Below the pieces are notes generated by a model. That model worked only from the letters and a program-made list of their open reading frames with translations, did not search any database and had not been told where the DNA came from. Shown here one piece after another: positions 30,369-38,894 of a stretch of 64,000 nucleotides of DNA. The stretch is from Niveispirillum fermenti. Lineage in GTDB: Bacteria > Pseudomonadota > Alphaproteobacteria > Azospirillales > Azospirillaceae. The stretch is from positions 14,665 to 78,664 of the forward strand of contig NZ_JBLTXA010000022.1 of the NCBI RefSeq assembly GCF_048066175.1, in the 5' to 3' direction. A program made the translations under genes and the position numbers. How positions within the stretch are numbered: the stretch's first letter is position 1; each line of letters begins with the position of its first letter.

Positions 30369-31210
30369 CGGGGATCCAGCACGAAACGGCGCAGATCGTC
30401 CGTCACCTGCGGATCCGTGCCGAACCAGGCGTGAAAGCCGGGCCGGGCCTGATGCAGCAACATGCCCAACCCGTCCACCACCGGGTTGCCCCGCGCCTGT
30501 GCGGCCAGCAGCAGGGGGGTGACCAGGGGCACATAGACGATATCCGTCACAATGGCATCGGGGGGCAGGGCGGCCAGATCAATCTCCAGCGGCGGATAGC
30601 CGGTCATGCCCTGGCTGGTGCTGTTCACCAGCAGGACGGCACCGTCCAACGCGCGCGACCGGTCATTCCAGTCACCCACCCGGATACGCGGGTCGCCCAG
30701 ATCGGCCGCGATTTCCGCGGCACGGGCCTGTGTGCGGTTCAACAACCGTATTTCCGGCGCCCCGGCATCCAGCAGGGCGACAACCACACCACGGGCCGCA
30801 CCACCGGCCCCCAGCACGACGGAAGGCCCCCGGGTGACGGACCAGGCAGGGGGACTACTGGCCGCCAGATTCTCCCAGAAGCCGAAACCGTCCGTATTGC
30901 GGCCTTCCAGCGTTCCATCCGGGGCCACGATCACCGTGTTGACGGCACCGATGCGCCGGGCGCACGGATCCAGCCGGTCGACGATGCGGAAGGCCAGTTC
31001 CTTATAAGGGATCGTGACATTGCATCCGCGCAGGCCCAGGGCGGGCAGGGCGCGCAAGGCCTGTTCCGCCCGCTCCGGCGGCGTGGCCAGCGGGATATAA
31101 GCGCCATCGATCCCGTAATGGCGCAGCCAGTATCCATGCAGAAGGGGGCTGCGCGAATGGCCGACAGGCCATCCCATGACGCCTGCGATCAGACCCTTGC
31201 CGGTCAGCAT
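30365..31210 (-). CDS. aroE: Shikimate dehydrogenase
   Basis: NADPH-dependent reduction of 3-dehydroshikimate in the aromatic amino acid pathway, 281 residues. The substrate-binding block is GWPVGHSRSPLLHGYWL near residue 13, with NVTIPYKELAF carrying the catalytic lysine. The NADP site is VLGAGGAARGVVVALLDAG near 134. NSTSQGMTGYPPLEIDL is also standard. It overlaps coaE by 4 bp and follows maf by 15 bp, so co-translation within the operon is likely. Confidence 0.95.
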   Translation of the reverse strand: MLTGKGLIAGVMGWPVGHSRSPLLHGYWLRHYGIDGAYIPLATPPERAEQALRALPALGLRGCNVTIPYKELAFRIVDRLDPCARRIGAVNTVIVAPDGTLEGRNTDGFGFWENLAASSPPAWSVTRGPSVVLGAGGAARGVVVALLDAGAPEIRLLNRTQARAAEIAADLGDPRIRVGDWNDRSRALDGAVLLVNSTSQGMTGYPPLEIDLAALPPDAIVTDIVYVPLVTPLLLAAQARGNPVVDGLGMLLHQARPGFHAWFGTDPQVTDDLRRFVLDPR

Positions 31211-31225
31211 ATGGTAATCCCCTGA

Positions 31226-31840
31226 TCAGGCCGGCAACACATGCCGCACGCGCAGGAAATCCAGCAACGGCAGCAGGGGCAGGCCCTGGATGGTGAAATG
31301 GTCGCCCCGGACGCGATTGAAAAGCTGTGCGCCCAGCCCTTCCACCTGATAGGCGCCGGCGCAGGACAGCACGGCATCCCCGGCCGCATCCAGGTATCGT
31401 TCGATGAAGGCATCCGTAAGGGTGCGCATGGTCAGCGTGGCGTGATCGATATGGTGCCAGACGCGGGCACCATTGTGGAAAACCACCACCGCCGAATAAA
31501 GCGTATGGGTCCGGCCGGACAGCAGCCGCAGATGGCTGGCGGCATCGGCGCGGTCGGCCGGCTTGTCGAACCAGCGGCCGTCGCATTCCAGCATCTGGTC
31601 GCCTCCGACCACATAGCCGGCAACGTATTTGCGGGCCAGCTTCGATGCCTTCAGATCGGCCAGCGCTTCCGCCACCTCCGGCGGGGTCATGCCGGCGGCC
31701 TTGCCGGACAGCTTCATTTCCTCCTCATCCACACGGGCGGCCTCGGCATGCACCTCCACGCCTGCGGCTTCCAGCATGCGGCGGCGGGACGCGCTGGCCG
31801 ATGCCAGGATGACGGGTTCCGTCGTCAGGAACGAAGGCAT
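31226..31840 (-). CDS. maf: Maf-family nucleotide pyrophosphatase
   Basis: House-cleaning nucleoside triphosphate pyrophosphatase of the Maf/Ham1 fold, 204 residues. The N-terminal signature ILASASASRRRMLEAAGV is present, as are VGGDQMLECDG and SGRTHTLYSAVVV. Maf proteins hydrolyse modified or canonical NTPs; which subfamily (dTTP/UTP or m7GTP) is not certain from the motif. Its ATG shares one base with the ppsR stop codon (TGATG), which indicates translational coupling. Confidence 0.93.
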   Translation of the reverse strand: MPSFLTTEPVILASASASRRRMLEAAGVEVHAEAARVDEEEMKLSGKAAGMTPPEVAEALADLKASKLARKYVAGYVVGGDQMLECDGRWFDKPADRADAASHLRLLSGRTHTLYSAVVVFHNGARVWHHIDHATLTMRTLTDAFIERYLDAAGDAVLSCAGAYQVEGLGAQLFNRVRGDHFTIQGLPLLPLLDFLRVRHVLPA

Positions 31841-32739
31841 CAGCCGCCCCCCTGCACCGGGGGCAGGCCGACGGGCACGACATGCGGGCGGCGGCGGGCC
31901 AGCAGCATCAGCACCTCTGCCGCCGTTTCCTCGATCGACCGGCGCGACACGTCGATGACGGCCCAGCCCTTGCGGGTGAACAGGCGGCGTGCCTCCAGCA
32001 ATTCCTCCCGCACCTTTTCAGGGTCGGTATAGGATGTGTTGTCGCCCTGGTTCAGCAGTTTCAGCCGGTTGCGGCGGATCTGCACCAGCCGCTCCGGGTC
32101 CTTGGACAGGCCCACGATCAGGGGCCGGGTCAACTGGTCCAGTTCGGGGGGCAGGGGGCATCCCGGTACATAAGGGATGTTCGCCGCCTTGATGCCGCGA
32201 TTGGCCAGATAGATGCAGGTCGGCGTCTTGGACGTGCGGCTGACCCCGACCAGGATCACATCGGCATCATGCAATCCCCAGGCGCTCTGCCCGTCATCAT
32301 GGTTGAGCGCGAAATCCATGGCATCGATGCGGCCGAAATATTCCGCGGTCAGGGCATGTTGCCGGCCCGGCTTGCTCTGGCTCTGCAGGCCGAGATAGGT
32401 GCCCAGCGCGTTGATCAGCGGGTCCAGCACCGAAATGCTGGGCACCGCCAGTTCGCGGCAGGTCTCCTGCAATTTGCGGCGCAGCTTCTCGTTCACCAGC
32501 GTGTACATGACGAGCCCGGGATTTTCCCGGATGCCCTCCAGCACCATATCCAACTGCCGTTCGGTGCGGACAAGGTTCCAGAAATGCTCGATCGGGTCGA
32601 CCTGATCGAACTGGCTGACGCAGGCGCGCGCGACAGAGTTGATCGTCTCGCCCGTGGCATCGGACACGAGATGCAGGTGAAAGCTCTTCGGCGTCGGCGG
32701 ACGGGAAGGCGGGGGATCGAAGGAACTGCCTGGATACAT
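31840..32739 (-). CDS. ppsR: Pyruvate, phosphate dikinase regulatory protein (DUF299)
   Basis: Bifunctional kinase/pyrophosphorylase that switches PPDK or PEP synthetase by phosphorylating a threonine near its catalytic histidine. The ATG at 32739 gives 299 codons, with AGGAG about 11 bases upstream; the frame is open to 32826 but that part would run towards the origin region. Motifs: LHLVSDATGETINSVARA and the P-loop-like VILVGVSRTSKTPTCIYLA. This is the same family as RP001 of Rickettsia and the gene flanking Cori in Caulobacter, which helps identify the adjacent origin. First gene of the operon. Confidence 0.9.
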   Translation of the reverse strand: MYPGSSFDPPPSRPPTPKSFHLHLVSDATGETINSVARACVSQFDQVDPIEHFWNLVRTERQLDMVLEGIRENPGLVMYTLVNEKLRRKLQETCRELAVPSISVLDPLINALGTYLGLQSQSKPGRQHALTAEYFGRIDAMDFALNHDDGQSAWGLHDADVILVGVSRTSKTPTCIYLANRGIKAANIPYVPGCPLPPELDQLTRPLIVGLSKDPERLVQIRRNRLKLLNQGDNTSYTDPEKVREELLEARRLFTRKGWAVIDVSRRSIEETAAEVLMLLARRRPHVVPVGLPPVQGGG

Positions 32740-33177
32740 CCTGGGGACCGCTCCTGGGGATATCTGGGGGAGGAATGTGCGCAAACGACCCGATGATGGG
32801 TAACCGGCCCATTCCATCCCTGGCAAGCGCGCAGTTTGTCAGGCCGGTTTGCAGTCAGGGGATTAGTTGCGGGGGTCCATCTGGGAATCAAGGACGAATC
32901 GGAAGTGGGACGAATTTTTTCCCCATCTCGCAACCATCGCCAGAACCCGCGGAAATCCAGGCCTTTCAGCCTGTTGCCCGGACATTTGTCCACATGTTTT
33001 TTCCACATGCCGCCGAAAATCCGGAAGATGTGGAAAAACATGCGGACAAAACTGAATTCCCGTTATCCACAGGCTCTACTACACCACCAATCCTTTATTC
33101 AAAAAAAGTAAGAGTTAAGGAAGGGCATGGGATAAAGTCCGGACCCGTCCGGTTCCCTTGATATCCAGGTTCTCGCC
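32740..33177. other. Candidate chromosomal replication origin (oriC)
   Basis: Non-coding gap between divergent ppsR and hemE, the gene pair that flanks the origin in Caulobacter and Rickettsia. It holds a perfect DnaA box TTATCCACA (33063-33071), three one-mismatch boxes (TTGTCCACA 32986-32994; TTTTCCACA 32999-33007; and the latter inverted at 33029-33037), and an A+T-rich tract (33089-33121) as a likely unwinding element. Two GANTC methylation sites are at 32885-32889 and 32896-32900. A second A/T run is at 32914-32920. It also has to contain both promoters. No obvious CtrA box was found. Confidence 0.85.
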
Positions 33178-34242
33178 ATGACGCTTACCACTTCCCCCTC
33201 GCCGAAGAAGATGCTGGCAGCCCTTGCCGGTCACGCTCAGGAGACCCCGCCCTTCTGGCTGATGCGGCAGGCAGGCCGCTATCTTCCCGAATACAGGGAA
33301 GTGCGGGCCAGGGCCGGAGGCTTCCTGGACCTGTGCATGAACCCGGAACTGGCCTGCGAGGTGACGCTGCAGCCATTGCGTCGCTATGGCATGGACGCAG
33401 CCATCCTGTTTTCCGACATCCTGATCGTGCCCTGGGCCCTGGGCCAGGGGCTGCGGTTCGCGGAAGGGGAAGGGCCCCAGCTTGATGCCATCCGCGATCA
33501 GCAGGGCCTGACGAAGCTTGATCTGGACAGCCTGCACGGCCGGGCGGCACCTGTTTATGAAACCGTGTCACGCATCCGGGCCGCCCTGGACGACCGGACG
33601 GCCCTGATCGGGTTCGCCGGATCGCCATGGACCGTGGCCTGCTACATGGTGGAAGGTGCAGGGTCCAAGGAATATGCGCATGTGAAGCGCTTCGCCTATA
33701 CCGACCCGGCTGGCTTCGACCGTCTGATCGACATCCTGGTCACGGCGACCATCGAATACCTGTCCATGCAGATCAAGGCCGGCGCCGAACTGGTCCAGCT
33801 TTTCGACAGTTGGGCCGGGGTACTGTCCGCCGATGATTTCCAGCGCTTCGTGGTCGCCCCCACGCGGCGCATCACAGCGGCACTGAAGGAACGGCATCCG
33901 GGCATACCCGTCATCGGCTTCCCGCGTCTGGCCGGCCTGAACCTCCAATCCTACGTCGATCAGGCCGGCATCGACGGCGTGTCCCTGGACCCGGGCGTGC
34001 CTGCGGCCTGGGCCGCGACCAACCTGCAGGGCAGGGTGGCCGTGCAGGGCAACCTGGATCCCGTCCTGCTGATCGCCGGCGGCGAGGCCATGGACAGGGC
34101 GGTTCTCTCCCTGCTGGAGACACTGGGCAAGGGTCCGTTCATCTTCAATCTGGGTCATGGCATCATCAAGGAAACGCCACCGGAAAACGTATCCCGTTTG
34201 GCCGGGTTGATCCGGGATTGGCGGGCTGCGACAAGGGGCTGA
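33178..34242 (+). CDS. hemE: Uroporphyrinogen decarboxylase
   Basis: Decarboxylates uroporphyrinogen III to coproporphyrinogen III in haem synthesis, 354 residues. The signature PPFWLMRQAGRYLPEYREV is near residue 20, with the catalytic aspartate region ILFSDILIVPWALG following. GFAGSPWTVACYMVEG is the second signature near 145. The C-terminal block FNLGHGIIKETPPENV is intact. It diverges from ppsR across the putative origin and is followed after 30 bp by a ferrochelatase-like gene. Confidence 0.97.
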   Translation: MTLTTSPSPKKMLAALAGHAQETPPFWLMRQAGRYLPEYREVRARAGGFLDLCMNPELACEVTLQPLRRYGMDAAILFSDILIVPWALGQGLRFAEGEGPQLDAIRDQQGLTKLDLDSLHGRAAPVYETVSRIRAALDDRTALIGFAGSPWTVACYMVEGAGSKEYAHVKRFAYTDPAGFDRLIDILVTATIEYLSMQIKAGAELVQLFDSWAGVLSADDFQRFVVAPTRRITAALKERHPGIPVIGFPRLAGLNLQSYVDQAGIDGVSLDPGVPAAWAATNLQGRVAVQGNLDPVLLIAGGEAMDRAVLSLLETLGKGPFIFNLGHGIIKETPPENVSRLAGLIRDWRAATRG

Positions 34243-34272
34243 TCTGCAACAACCCTTTGTCCTGTTCTGCCG

Positions 34273-35319
34273 ATGGCCCTTTCTGTCAGGCGTGATCGCA
34301 TTGCCATCGTGCTGGTGCAGCCAGGCCAGCCTGCCGGGCAGGATCAGGTTCAGGCCTATTTCATGGCCCTGATGGCGGCGCGGCGTGTGCGGCCGCCATC
34401 ACCCCTTGCATCACCCCCGGTCCGCGCCCTTCAGGCCATCCGGGCCCGCCACCTGGCCCGGCATTATCCGGTCGGTGATGCACAGGATGCTGACGATCCG
34501 ATGGCCACGGCCCTGGAAGGCGCCTTGTGGGAGGAGGGGGCGCTGCGCATCTTCGCAGCCAGCCTGTTCGCACCGCCTTCAGCGGTGGCCATCGCCCATG
34601 ATGTCGCCCTTTTTCAGCCCGACCGCATCATCGTGGTACCGCCATCATCCCTGTTCAGCGGGGGCTTGAACGGTCTCGCCATCGATGCTTGGCAACAGGC
34701 GGCCCGCCAGGCCGGGCTGATGGCCCCGGCCAGCATCCTGTGTTGTCATCCGACCGATCCGGCCCTTCTGCGGCGCCTGGCGGACCGGGCAGCACGAGCC
34801 CTGGCCACGGCCGATCCGGCGGGCCGGGCCATGCTGATGCTGGTGGCACCGGGCATGGGGCGGGCAAAGGATGATCCGCTGGGCTGGCAGATGCGGCGCC
34901 TGGCCGATGAACTGGCCCGCCTGCTGAACCTGCCGGCGGCGCAGGTCCTGGCCACCCACCTGCCGGTGCCGGGCTTCACCGGCGGCGGGTTGCCCGCCAT
35001 TGACCATGTGCTGCGGGGTGTGCGTGCGGCCGGCCTGGCCATCCTGCCCGTCACGCCCCGCCCCCTGCTGCGTCCCGCCTGGGCCGATTTCCTGCCCGGC
35101 TGGCAGGAGCGGGCCGGTCGTGCGGGGGTCATATCGCTGTCGCTGGAGACGGAGACGGACCTGGACGGGGCTGATCTGGCCCCGCTGATCCGTCAGGCGC
35201 TGGCTGGCAGACCGGGCATCTGCGCGGGTTTCGGCCAGCGGTTCTGTCCGGCCGGCCAGGACCATTGTCCCCACCGACGCATGGCGGTGGCTGCCATGCA
35301 GCACGCTGTCGGCGCTTGA
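34273..35319 (+). CDS. Ferrochelatase-like protein, catalytic residues missing
   Basis: A 348-residue protein in the position where hemH follows hemE. Ferrochelatase blocks can be aligned by eye: AIVLVQPGQP for the VLLVNLGTP start, DRIIVVPPSSLFSG for VVLPLYPQYS, and LVAPGMGRAKDDPLGWQ (residues 190-206) for the SFHGLPKR...GDPYPWQ motif. The catalytic histidine is replaced by proline (P193), and the CLETLEEI block is not recognisable. The C-terminus carries three cysteines (CAGFGQRFCPAGQDHC). It could be a divergent pseudoenzyme or a different chelatase. If so, a true ferrochelatase must be elsewhere. Confidence 0.55.
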   Translation: MALSVRRDRIAIVLVQPGQPAGQDQVQAYFMALMAARRVRPPSPLASPPVRALQAIRARHLARHYPVGDAQDADDPMATALEGALWEEGALRIFAASLFAPPSAVAIAHDVALFQPDRIIVVPPSSLFSGGLNGLAIDAWQQAARQAGLMAPASILCCHPTDPALLRRLADRAARALATADPAGRAMLMLVAPGMGRAKDDPLGWQMRRLADELARLLNLPAAQVLATHLPVPGFTGGGLPAIDHVLRGVRAAGLAILPVTPRPLLRPAWADFLPGWQERAGRAGVISLSLETETDLDGADLAPLIRQALAGRPGICAGFGQRFCPAGQDHCPHRRMAVAAMQHAVGA

Positions 35320-35388
35320 TTATGCCGGTGAACGGTCCCACCTTCGGGGTCGCCGATGCTGACGACGGCATGATCAGGATAATCGACC

Positions 35389-35943
35389 ATGTTCATCCAG
35401 ACCGAAGAGACCCCGAACCCGGCCACGCTGAAGTTCCTGCCGGGCCGTGACGTGCTGGGAACCGGGACGGCCGACTTCACCGATGCTGCCGATGCGGCGG
35501 CCCGTTCCCCCCTTGCCGACCGGCTGTTTGCGGTGGAAGGGGTACGGCGCGTTTTCCTGGCCGGTGATTTCATCACCGTGACCAAGGACGAAAGCCGCGA
35601 TTGGTATGTGATGAAGCCCGGCATCCTGGGCGCCATCATGGAGCATTTCGCGACGGGCAAGCCCGTATTGCTGTCCGAACAGGCCGACGACAACGCCATC
35701 AACGAGGATGACGACGAGATCGTCGCCCAGATCAAGGAACTGCTGGACGCCAAGGTGCGGCCGGCCGTTGCCCAGGATGGCGGCGACATCACGTTCCATG
35801 GTTTTGACAAGGGCGTGGTCTATCTGGCCATGAAGGGGGCATGTGCCGGTTGCCCCAGCAGCACGGCCACTTTGAAGGCCGGCATAGAAAACATGCTCCG
35901 CTATTACATTCCGGAGGTTGTCGAGGTACAGCAAATCCGGTAA
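35389..35943 (+). CDS. Nfu-type iron-sulfur scaffold/carrier protein
   Basis: 184-residue Fe-S cluster carrier. The N-terminal Nfu_N domain begins MFIQTEETPNPATLKFLPGR, characteristic of mitochondrial-type Nfu proteins. The C-terminal NifU domain has VRPAVAQDGGDITFHGF and the cluster-binding C-x2-C in KGACAGCPSSTATLKAGIE. This matches the alphaproteobacterial origin of NFU1. No signal peptide. It follows the ferrochelatase-like gene by 69 bp on the same strand. Confidence 0.93.
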   Translation: MFIQTEETPNPATLKFLPGRDVLGTGTADFTDAADAAARSPLADRLFAVEGVRRVFLAGDFITVTKDESRDWYVMKPGILGAIMEHFATGKPVLLSEQADDNAINEDDDEIVAQIKELLDAKVRPAVAQDGGDITFHGFDKGVVYLAMKGACAGCPSSTATLKAGIENMLRYYIPEVVEVQQIR

Positions 35944-36240
35944 TGTCCGCCTCCGGTCCGTTGACGGTGCCAAAATTTGGACGCAATGGACCGGCAGATG
36001 CAGTGCCGGGGGGCGTACCCCCAGGGGTGAATGGACCCCGCCGGCATGAAGCCCGGACAAAGGATACCCCAGGAAGGGGCGGTTCCGGGCTTGTTGCCTC
36101 TGACGCTTTAGGGCCGGCCCCATTACGGGCCATAGGGCCAAAGTGCGGAGTTTGCTCCGGCAAAATGGACTGGACGCGCGCCCAACGGATGGCAGCGCGG
36201 GAGGTCCTTTCGGCTTGGACTGTAAGGGGTTGAAACTTAA
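35944..36240. other. Intergenic region without a convincing gene
   Basis: 297 bp between the Nfu and glucosaminidase genes. A frame from 35943 (ATG overlapping the Nfu stop as TAATG) to 36233 could encode 96 residues, but its codons are unlike the neighbours (many GGA, CCA, TTA, ATA). Small GC hairpins occur (GGGGG/CCCCC with loop CGTA; GGCCC/GGGCC with loop ATTAC). I see no clear promoter or terminator. Confidence 0.35.
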
Positions 36241-37365
36241 ATGCTGACAGACGCGAGCGAGGGCTTTGACAGCCCCCGGGGTACGGCTGCCCGCATATGG
36301 GGCGTTTCGGCCCTGTTCCTGCTTCTGGTTGCCATTCTGCCTTCCACCATCTTCCTGTCGGCGTCGAGCTGGTCGGTTGGTGGAGCGGTACGGGAATTCA
36401 TGTTGCCGGTTCTGCGGCCTGATCCGGGCTTCAAGGTCCAGATCGCCACCAGCGTTCGCCATGATCCGGATTTCAAGCTGGATGCGCGTTCCACGCTGGA
36501 CCTTTTCCATGCCCGGGAATACCGGATCGATGCCGTGCGCAGCGGGGAGATGACCGTGCCGCGCCTGGTCCTGACCGACCTGCCCACCGGCATCACGACC
36601 CTGGAAAGCACACAGGATCGCAAGGCACTGTTCGTGAAGACGCTGCTGCCGCTGATCTTGATGGCGAACGAGCGGATCGAGCAGGATCGCCACCGTCTGG
36701 AACGGTTGCTTGCCGTGCGGCAGTCGGGGGAGGCGCTGGCCCCCCATGACCGGCTCTGGCTGGCCGATCTGGCGGAACACTATGGCATGAAGCCCAGTGC
36801 GGAAATCAACATCAAGGGCCTTCTTCAGCGGGTGGATGTCATTCCGGCGTCCCTGGCCCTGGCCCAGGCGGCAGAGGAAAGCGGCTGGGGCACCTCCCGC
36901 TTCGCGCAGCGGGGCAATGCCCTGTTCGGTCAGCTTACCTGGAACACCGAACATGCCGGCATCGTTCCCCGCAATCGCCAGCCCGGCGAGACCCACCGGT
37001 TCCGGGCGTTCGATGCCCCGAAGGGGAGCGTCGACAGCTATGTCCATAATCTCAACACCCACCGCGCCTATGCCCAGTTCCGGCAGATGCGCGCCAGCCT
37101 GCGGGCCCAGGAAAAGCCGATCAGCGGCCTGATGCTGGCCACGGCGCTGACCGCCTATTCGGAACGGGGGGAGGATTATGTCCGCACCATCCGGTCCCTG
37201 ATCCGTGTCAACAGCCTGTCGGATTTCGATGCGGCCATGTTGAGCGCCGATCTGATGGAAGAGGTGCTGGGGCCCTTGCCCGCCGGCGACGGGCCGCAGC
37301 CTGCCCTCGCCACGGTTTCCGCTCCGCGCAATGAAGGGGTGGTGCCGGCATCCATGCGCCGGTGA
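36241..37365 (+). CDS. Glucosaminidase-domain protein (Bax-like)
   Basis: 374-residue membrane-anchored peptidoglycan hydrolase candidate. One transmembrane segment (VSALFLLLVAILPSTIFLSA, residues about 22-41) is followed by a periplasmic region. The C-terminal half is a mannosyl-glycoprotein endo-beta-N-acetylglucosaminidase-type domain, with SLALAQAAEESGWGTSRFAQ carrying the probable catalytic glutamate, GNALFGQLTW and AYAQFRQMRASLRAQ. This layout matches E. coli Bax-type proteins. Likely acts on murein glycan strands. The neighbours give no further clue. Confidence 0.82.
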   Translation: MLTDASEGFDSPRGTAARIWGVSALFLLLVAILPSTIFLSASSWSVGGAVREFMLPVLRPDPGFKVQIATSVRHDPDFKLDARSTLDLFHAREYRIDAVRSGEMTVPRLVLTDLPTGITTLESTQDRKALFVKTLLPLILMANERIEQDRHRLERLLAVRQSGEALAPHDRLWLADLAEHYGMKPSAEINIKGLLQRVDVIPASLALAQAAEESGWGTSRFAQRGNALFGQLTWNTEHAGIVPRNRQPGETHRFRAFDAPKGSVDSYVHNLNTHRAYAQFRQMRASLRAQEKPISGLMLATALTAYSERGEDYVRTIRSLIRVNSLSDFDAAMLSADLMEEVLGPLPAGDGPQPALATVSAPRNEGVVPASMRR

Positions 37366-37438
37366 AGGTCTTGCCACTTGTTCCCGGTTGCAGGGCCCGA
37401 TATCACGGGCATGTTCCGGGATCATGAAAGGACCTGTC

Positions 37439-38026
37439 ATGACGCATATGCTGGAAGACGCGGCGCTGGATCAGCTATTCCGCGCCGCCCGCACCCATAA
37501 TGGTTTCACCGACCGGCCGGTCGATCCGGATCTGCTGCGGCAGATCCACGATCTGGTCAGGTGGGGGCCAACCAGTGCCAATTGCAGTCCGCTGCGCACT
37601 GTGTTCCTGACCACGCCCGCGGCGAAGGAAAGGCTGCGTCCGGCCCTGTCCGCAGGCAACCTGGACAAGACCATGGCGGCCCCCGTCACCGCGCTGCTGG
37701 CCTATGACAGCCGGTTTGCCGACCATCTGCCGCGGCTGTTTCCGCATACCGATGCGCGCCCCTGGTTCGCGGCCCCGGCCGTCGCCCAGGAAACCGCCTT
37801 CCGCAATGCCACCCTGCAGGCCGGCTATTTCATTCTGGCGGCGCGTGCCGTGGGCCTGGATTGTGGCCCCATGTCGGGCTTCAATCCCGAACTGGTGAAT
37901 GCGGAATTCTTCCCCGATGGCCGGTACAAGATCAATTTCCTGTGCAATCTGGGCTATGGCGACCCGGCCGCCCTGTTTGCGCGCAGCCCCCGGTTCGATT
38001 TCGAGGATGTGTGCGAGATCATCTGA
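37439..38026 (+). CDS. rutE: Nitroreductase-family malonic semialdehyde reductase
   Basis: 195-residue flavin nitroreductase fold protein. The block RAARTHNGFTDRPVDPDLLR and DLVRWGPTSANCSPLRTVFL matches RutE/HadB, the group that reduces malonic semialdehyde to 3-hydroxypropionate in uracil breakdown or acts as a dehydrogenase-type oxidoreductase. DCGPMSGFNPELVNAEFF is a RutE-type signature. I start at 37439, with GAAAGGA upstream. No other rut genes are nearby, so the pyrimidine link is by family only. Confidence 0.82.
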   Translation: MTHMLEDAALDQLFRAARTHNGFTDRPVDPDLLRQIHDLVRWGPTSANCSPLRTVFLTTPAAKERLRPALSAGNLDKTMAAPVTALLAYDSRFADHLPRLFPHTDARPWFAAPAVAQETAFRNATLQAGYFILAARAVGLDCGPMSGFNPELVNAEFFPDGRYKINFLCNLGYGDPAALFARSPRFDFEDVCEII

Positions 38027-38124
38027 TACTGTCGGCATGAATGAGTGATCGTCGGCCACGCATACCGTTTTGCGGCGGTCAGCGCTTGTTGGCTTTGATC
38101 GCCATCCTCGATCGCCGGCGCCGC

Positions 38125-38159
38125 CATACCATCGGTCAGATATTCTGGCCGATGGTATG
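38125..38159. repeat. Strong isolated hairpin
   Basis: A 15-bp stem (one G-U) with a 5-nt loop, starting CATACCATCGG and ending CCGATGGTATG, lies between convergent rutE and ihfB. No T-run on either strand. It may act as a bidirectional transcription barrier or be a REP-like unit. Confidence 0.5.
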
Positions 38160-38300
38160 ATCCGCTGCCTACCCGAGCATGGAGGACCCGAACAGGGTGA
38201 CAGGTCCCTGACCCGGTGATCGTCGGAGATCGCCGGGGGGCGGCATCATGGCAGGGATGGCAGAGGGAAACCCCATGCCGCCGACCCCGTGCCGCCGGTG

Positions 38301-38585
38301 TCATTCGTCGGTATTCAGCCGTTCGCGGAGCTGCTTGCCGGTCTTGAAGAAGGGGATGACCTTCTCATCCACTTCCACGCTTTCGCCGGTGCGGGGGTTG
38401 CGGCCGGTGCGGGCATCACGCTGCTTGACGGAAAAAGCCCCGAAGCCGCGCAATTCGACCCGGTCGCCCCGGGCCAGCGCCTCGGTTATCTCATCGAAGA
38501 TCGTGGTGACGATCTTTTCGACATCGCGCTGGTAAAGATGCGGATTGCGTTCGGCCAGCCGCTGGATCAGTTCCGACTTGGTCAT
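38301..38585 (-). CDS. ihfB: Integration host factor beta subunit
   Basis: DNA-bending HU-family protein of 94 residues. The ATG at 38585 gives MTKSELIQRLAERNPHLYQR, typical of IHF beta. The beta-arm region ELRGFGAFSVKQRDARTGRN with its Pro-containing arm tip RNPRTGESVEV is intact. IHF helps origin firing, recombination and sigma-54 promoters. The open frame continues 42 codons upstream but is not conserved. It is transcribed away from the guanidinium exporter gene. Confidence 0.93.
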   Translation of the reverse strand: MTKSELIQRLAERNPHLYQRDVEKIVTTIFDEITEALARGDRVELRGFGAFSVKQRDARTGRNPRTGESVEVDEKVIPFFKTGKQLRERLNTDE

Positions 38586-38894
38586 GCCTGTCTGTCCCCC
38601 CTTGGGTCCCCCTTGGGATGGCGGCGCCTGTTGGCGGTTACCGGCCGTCCCCAACGTTTCGCCATAACGTTTTGCGATGGGGTGAAAGCCTGGTCCCATG
38701 GCCGCCTTCATTCAACGCTTCCAGATTGCCCAACACGAGGAAAGTGCGCAAGTAAGTCTTTCTGTCAAAACAGTTTTTATCACGTGGCCCGCTGGTCTGG
38801 CGGGGTGGCATGGATGCCATGCCGTCCGGGGTGGTTGAACGGCCTGCCTGCCGGTGCCATTTCCCTGTGCGTCGGCACGCCTGCCGGCGCCCGT
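38586..38894. other. ihfB/gdx divergent intergenic region
   Basis: About 390 bp separate the ihfB start from the exporter start. The left 300 bp presumably carry the ihfB promoter; the A+T-richest part is near 38757-38780 (TAAGTCTTTCTGTCAAAACAG region), a likely promoter area. No ORF there looks coding. The right end is the riboswitch listed next. Confidence 0.4.

Noticed and set aside
35943..36233. Possible 96-residue gene starting at a TAATG overlap
   Set aside because: Codon choice differs strongly from the neighbouring genes and the product has no recognisable feature; kept only as an intergenic note.
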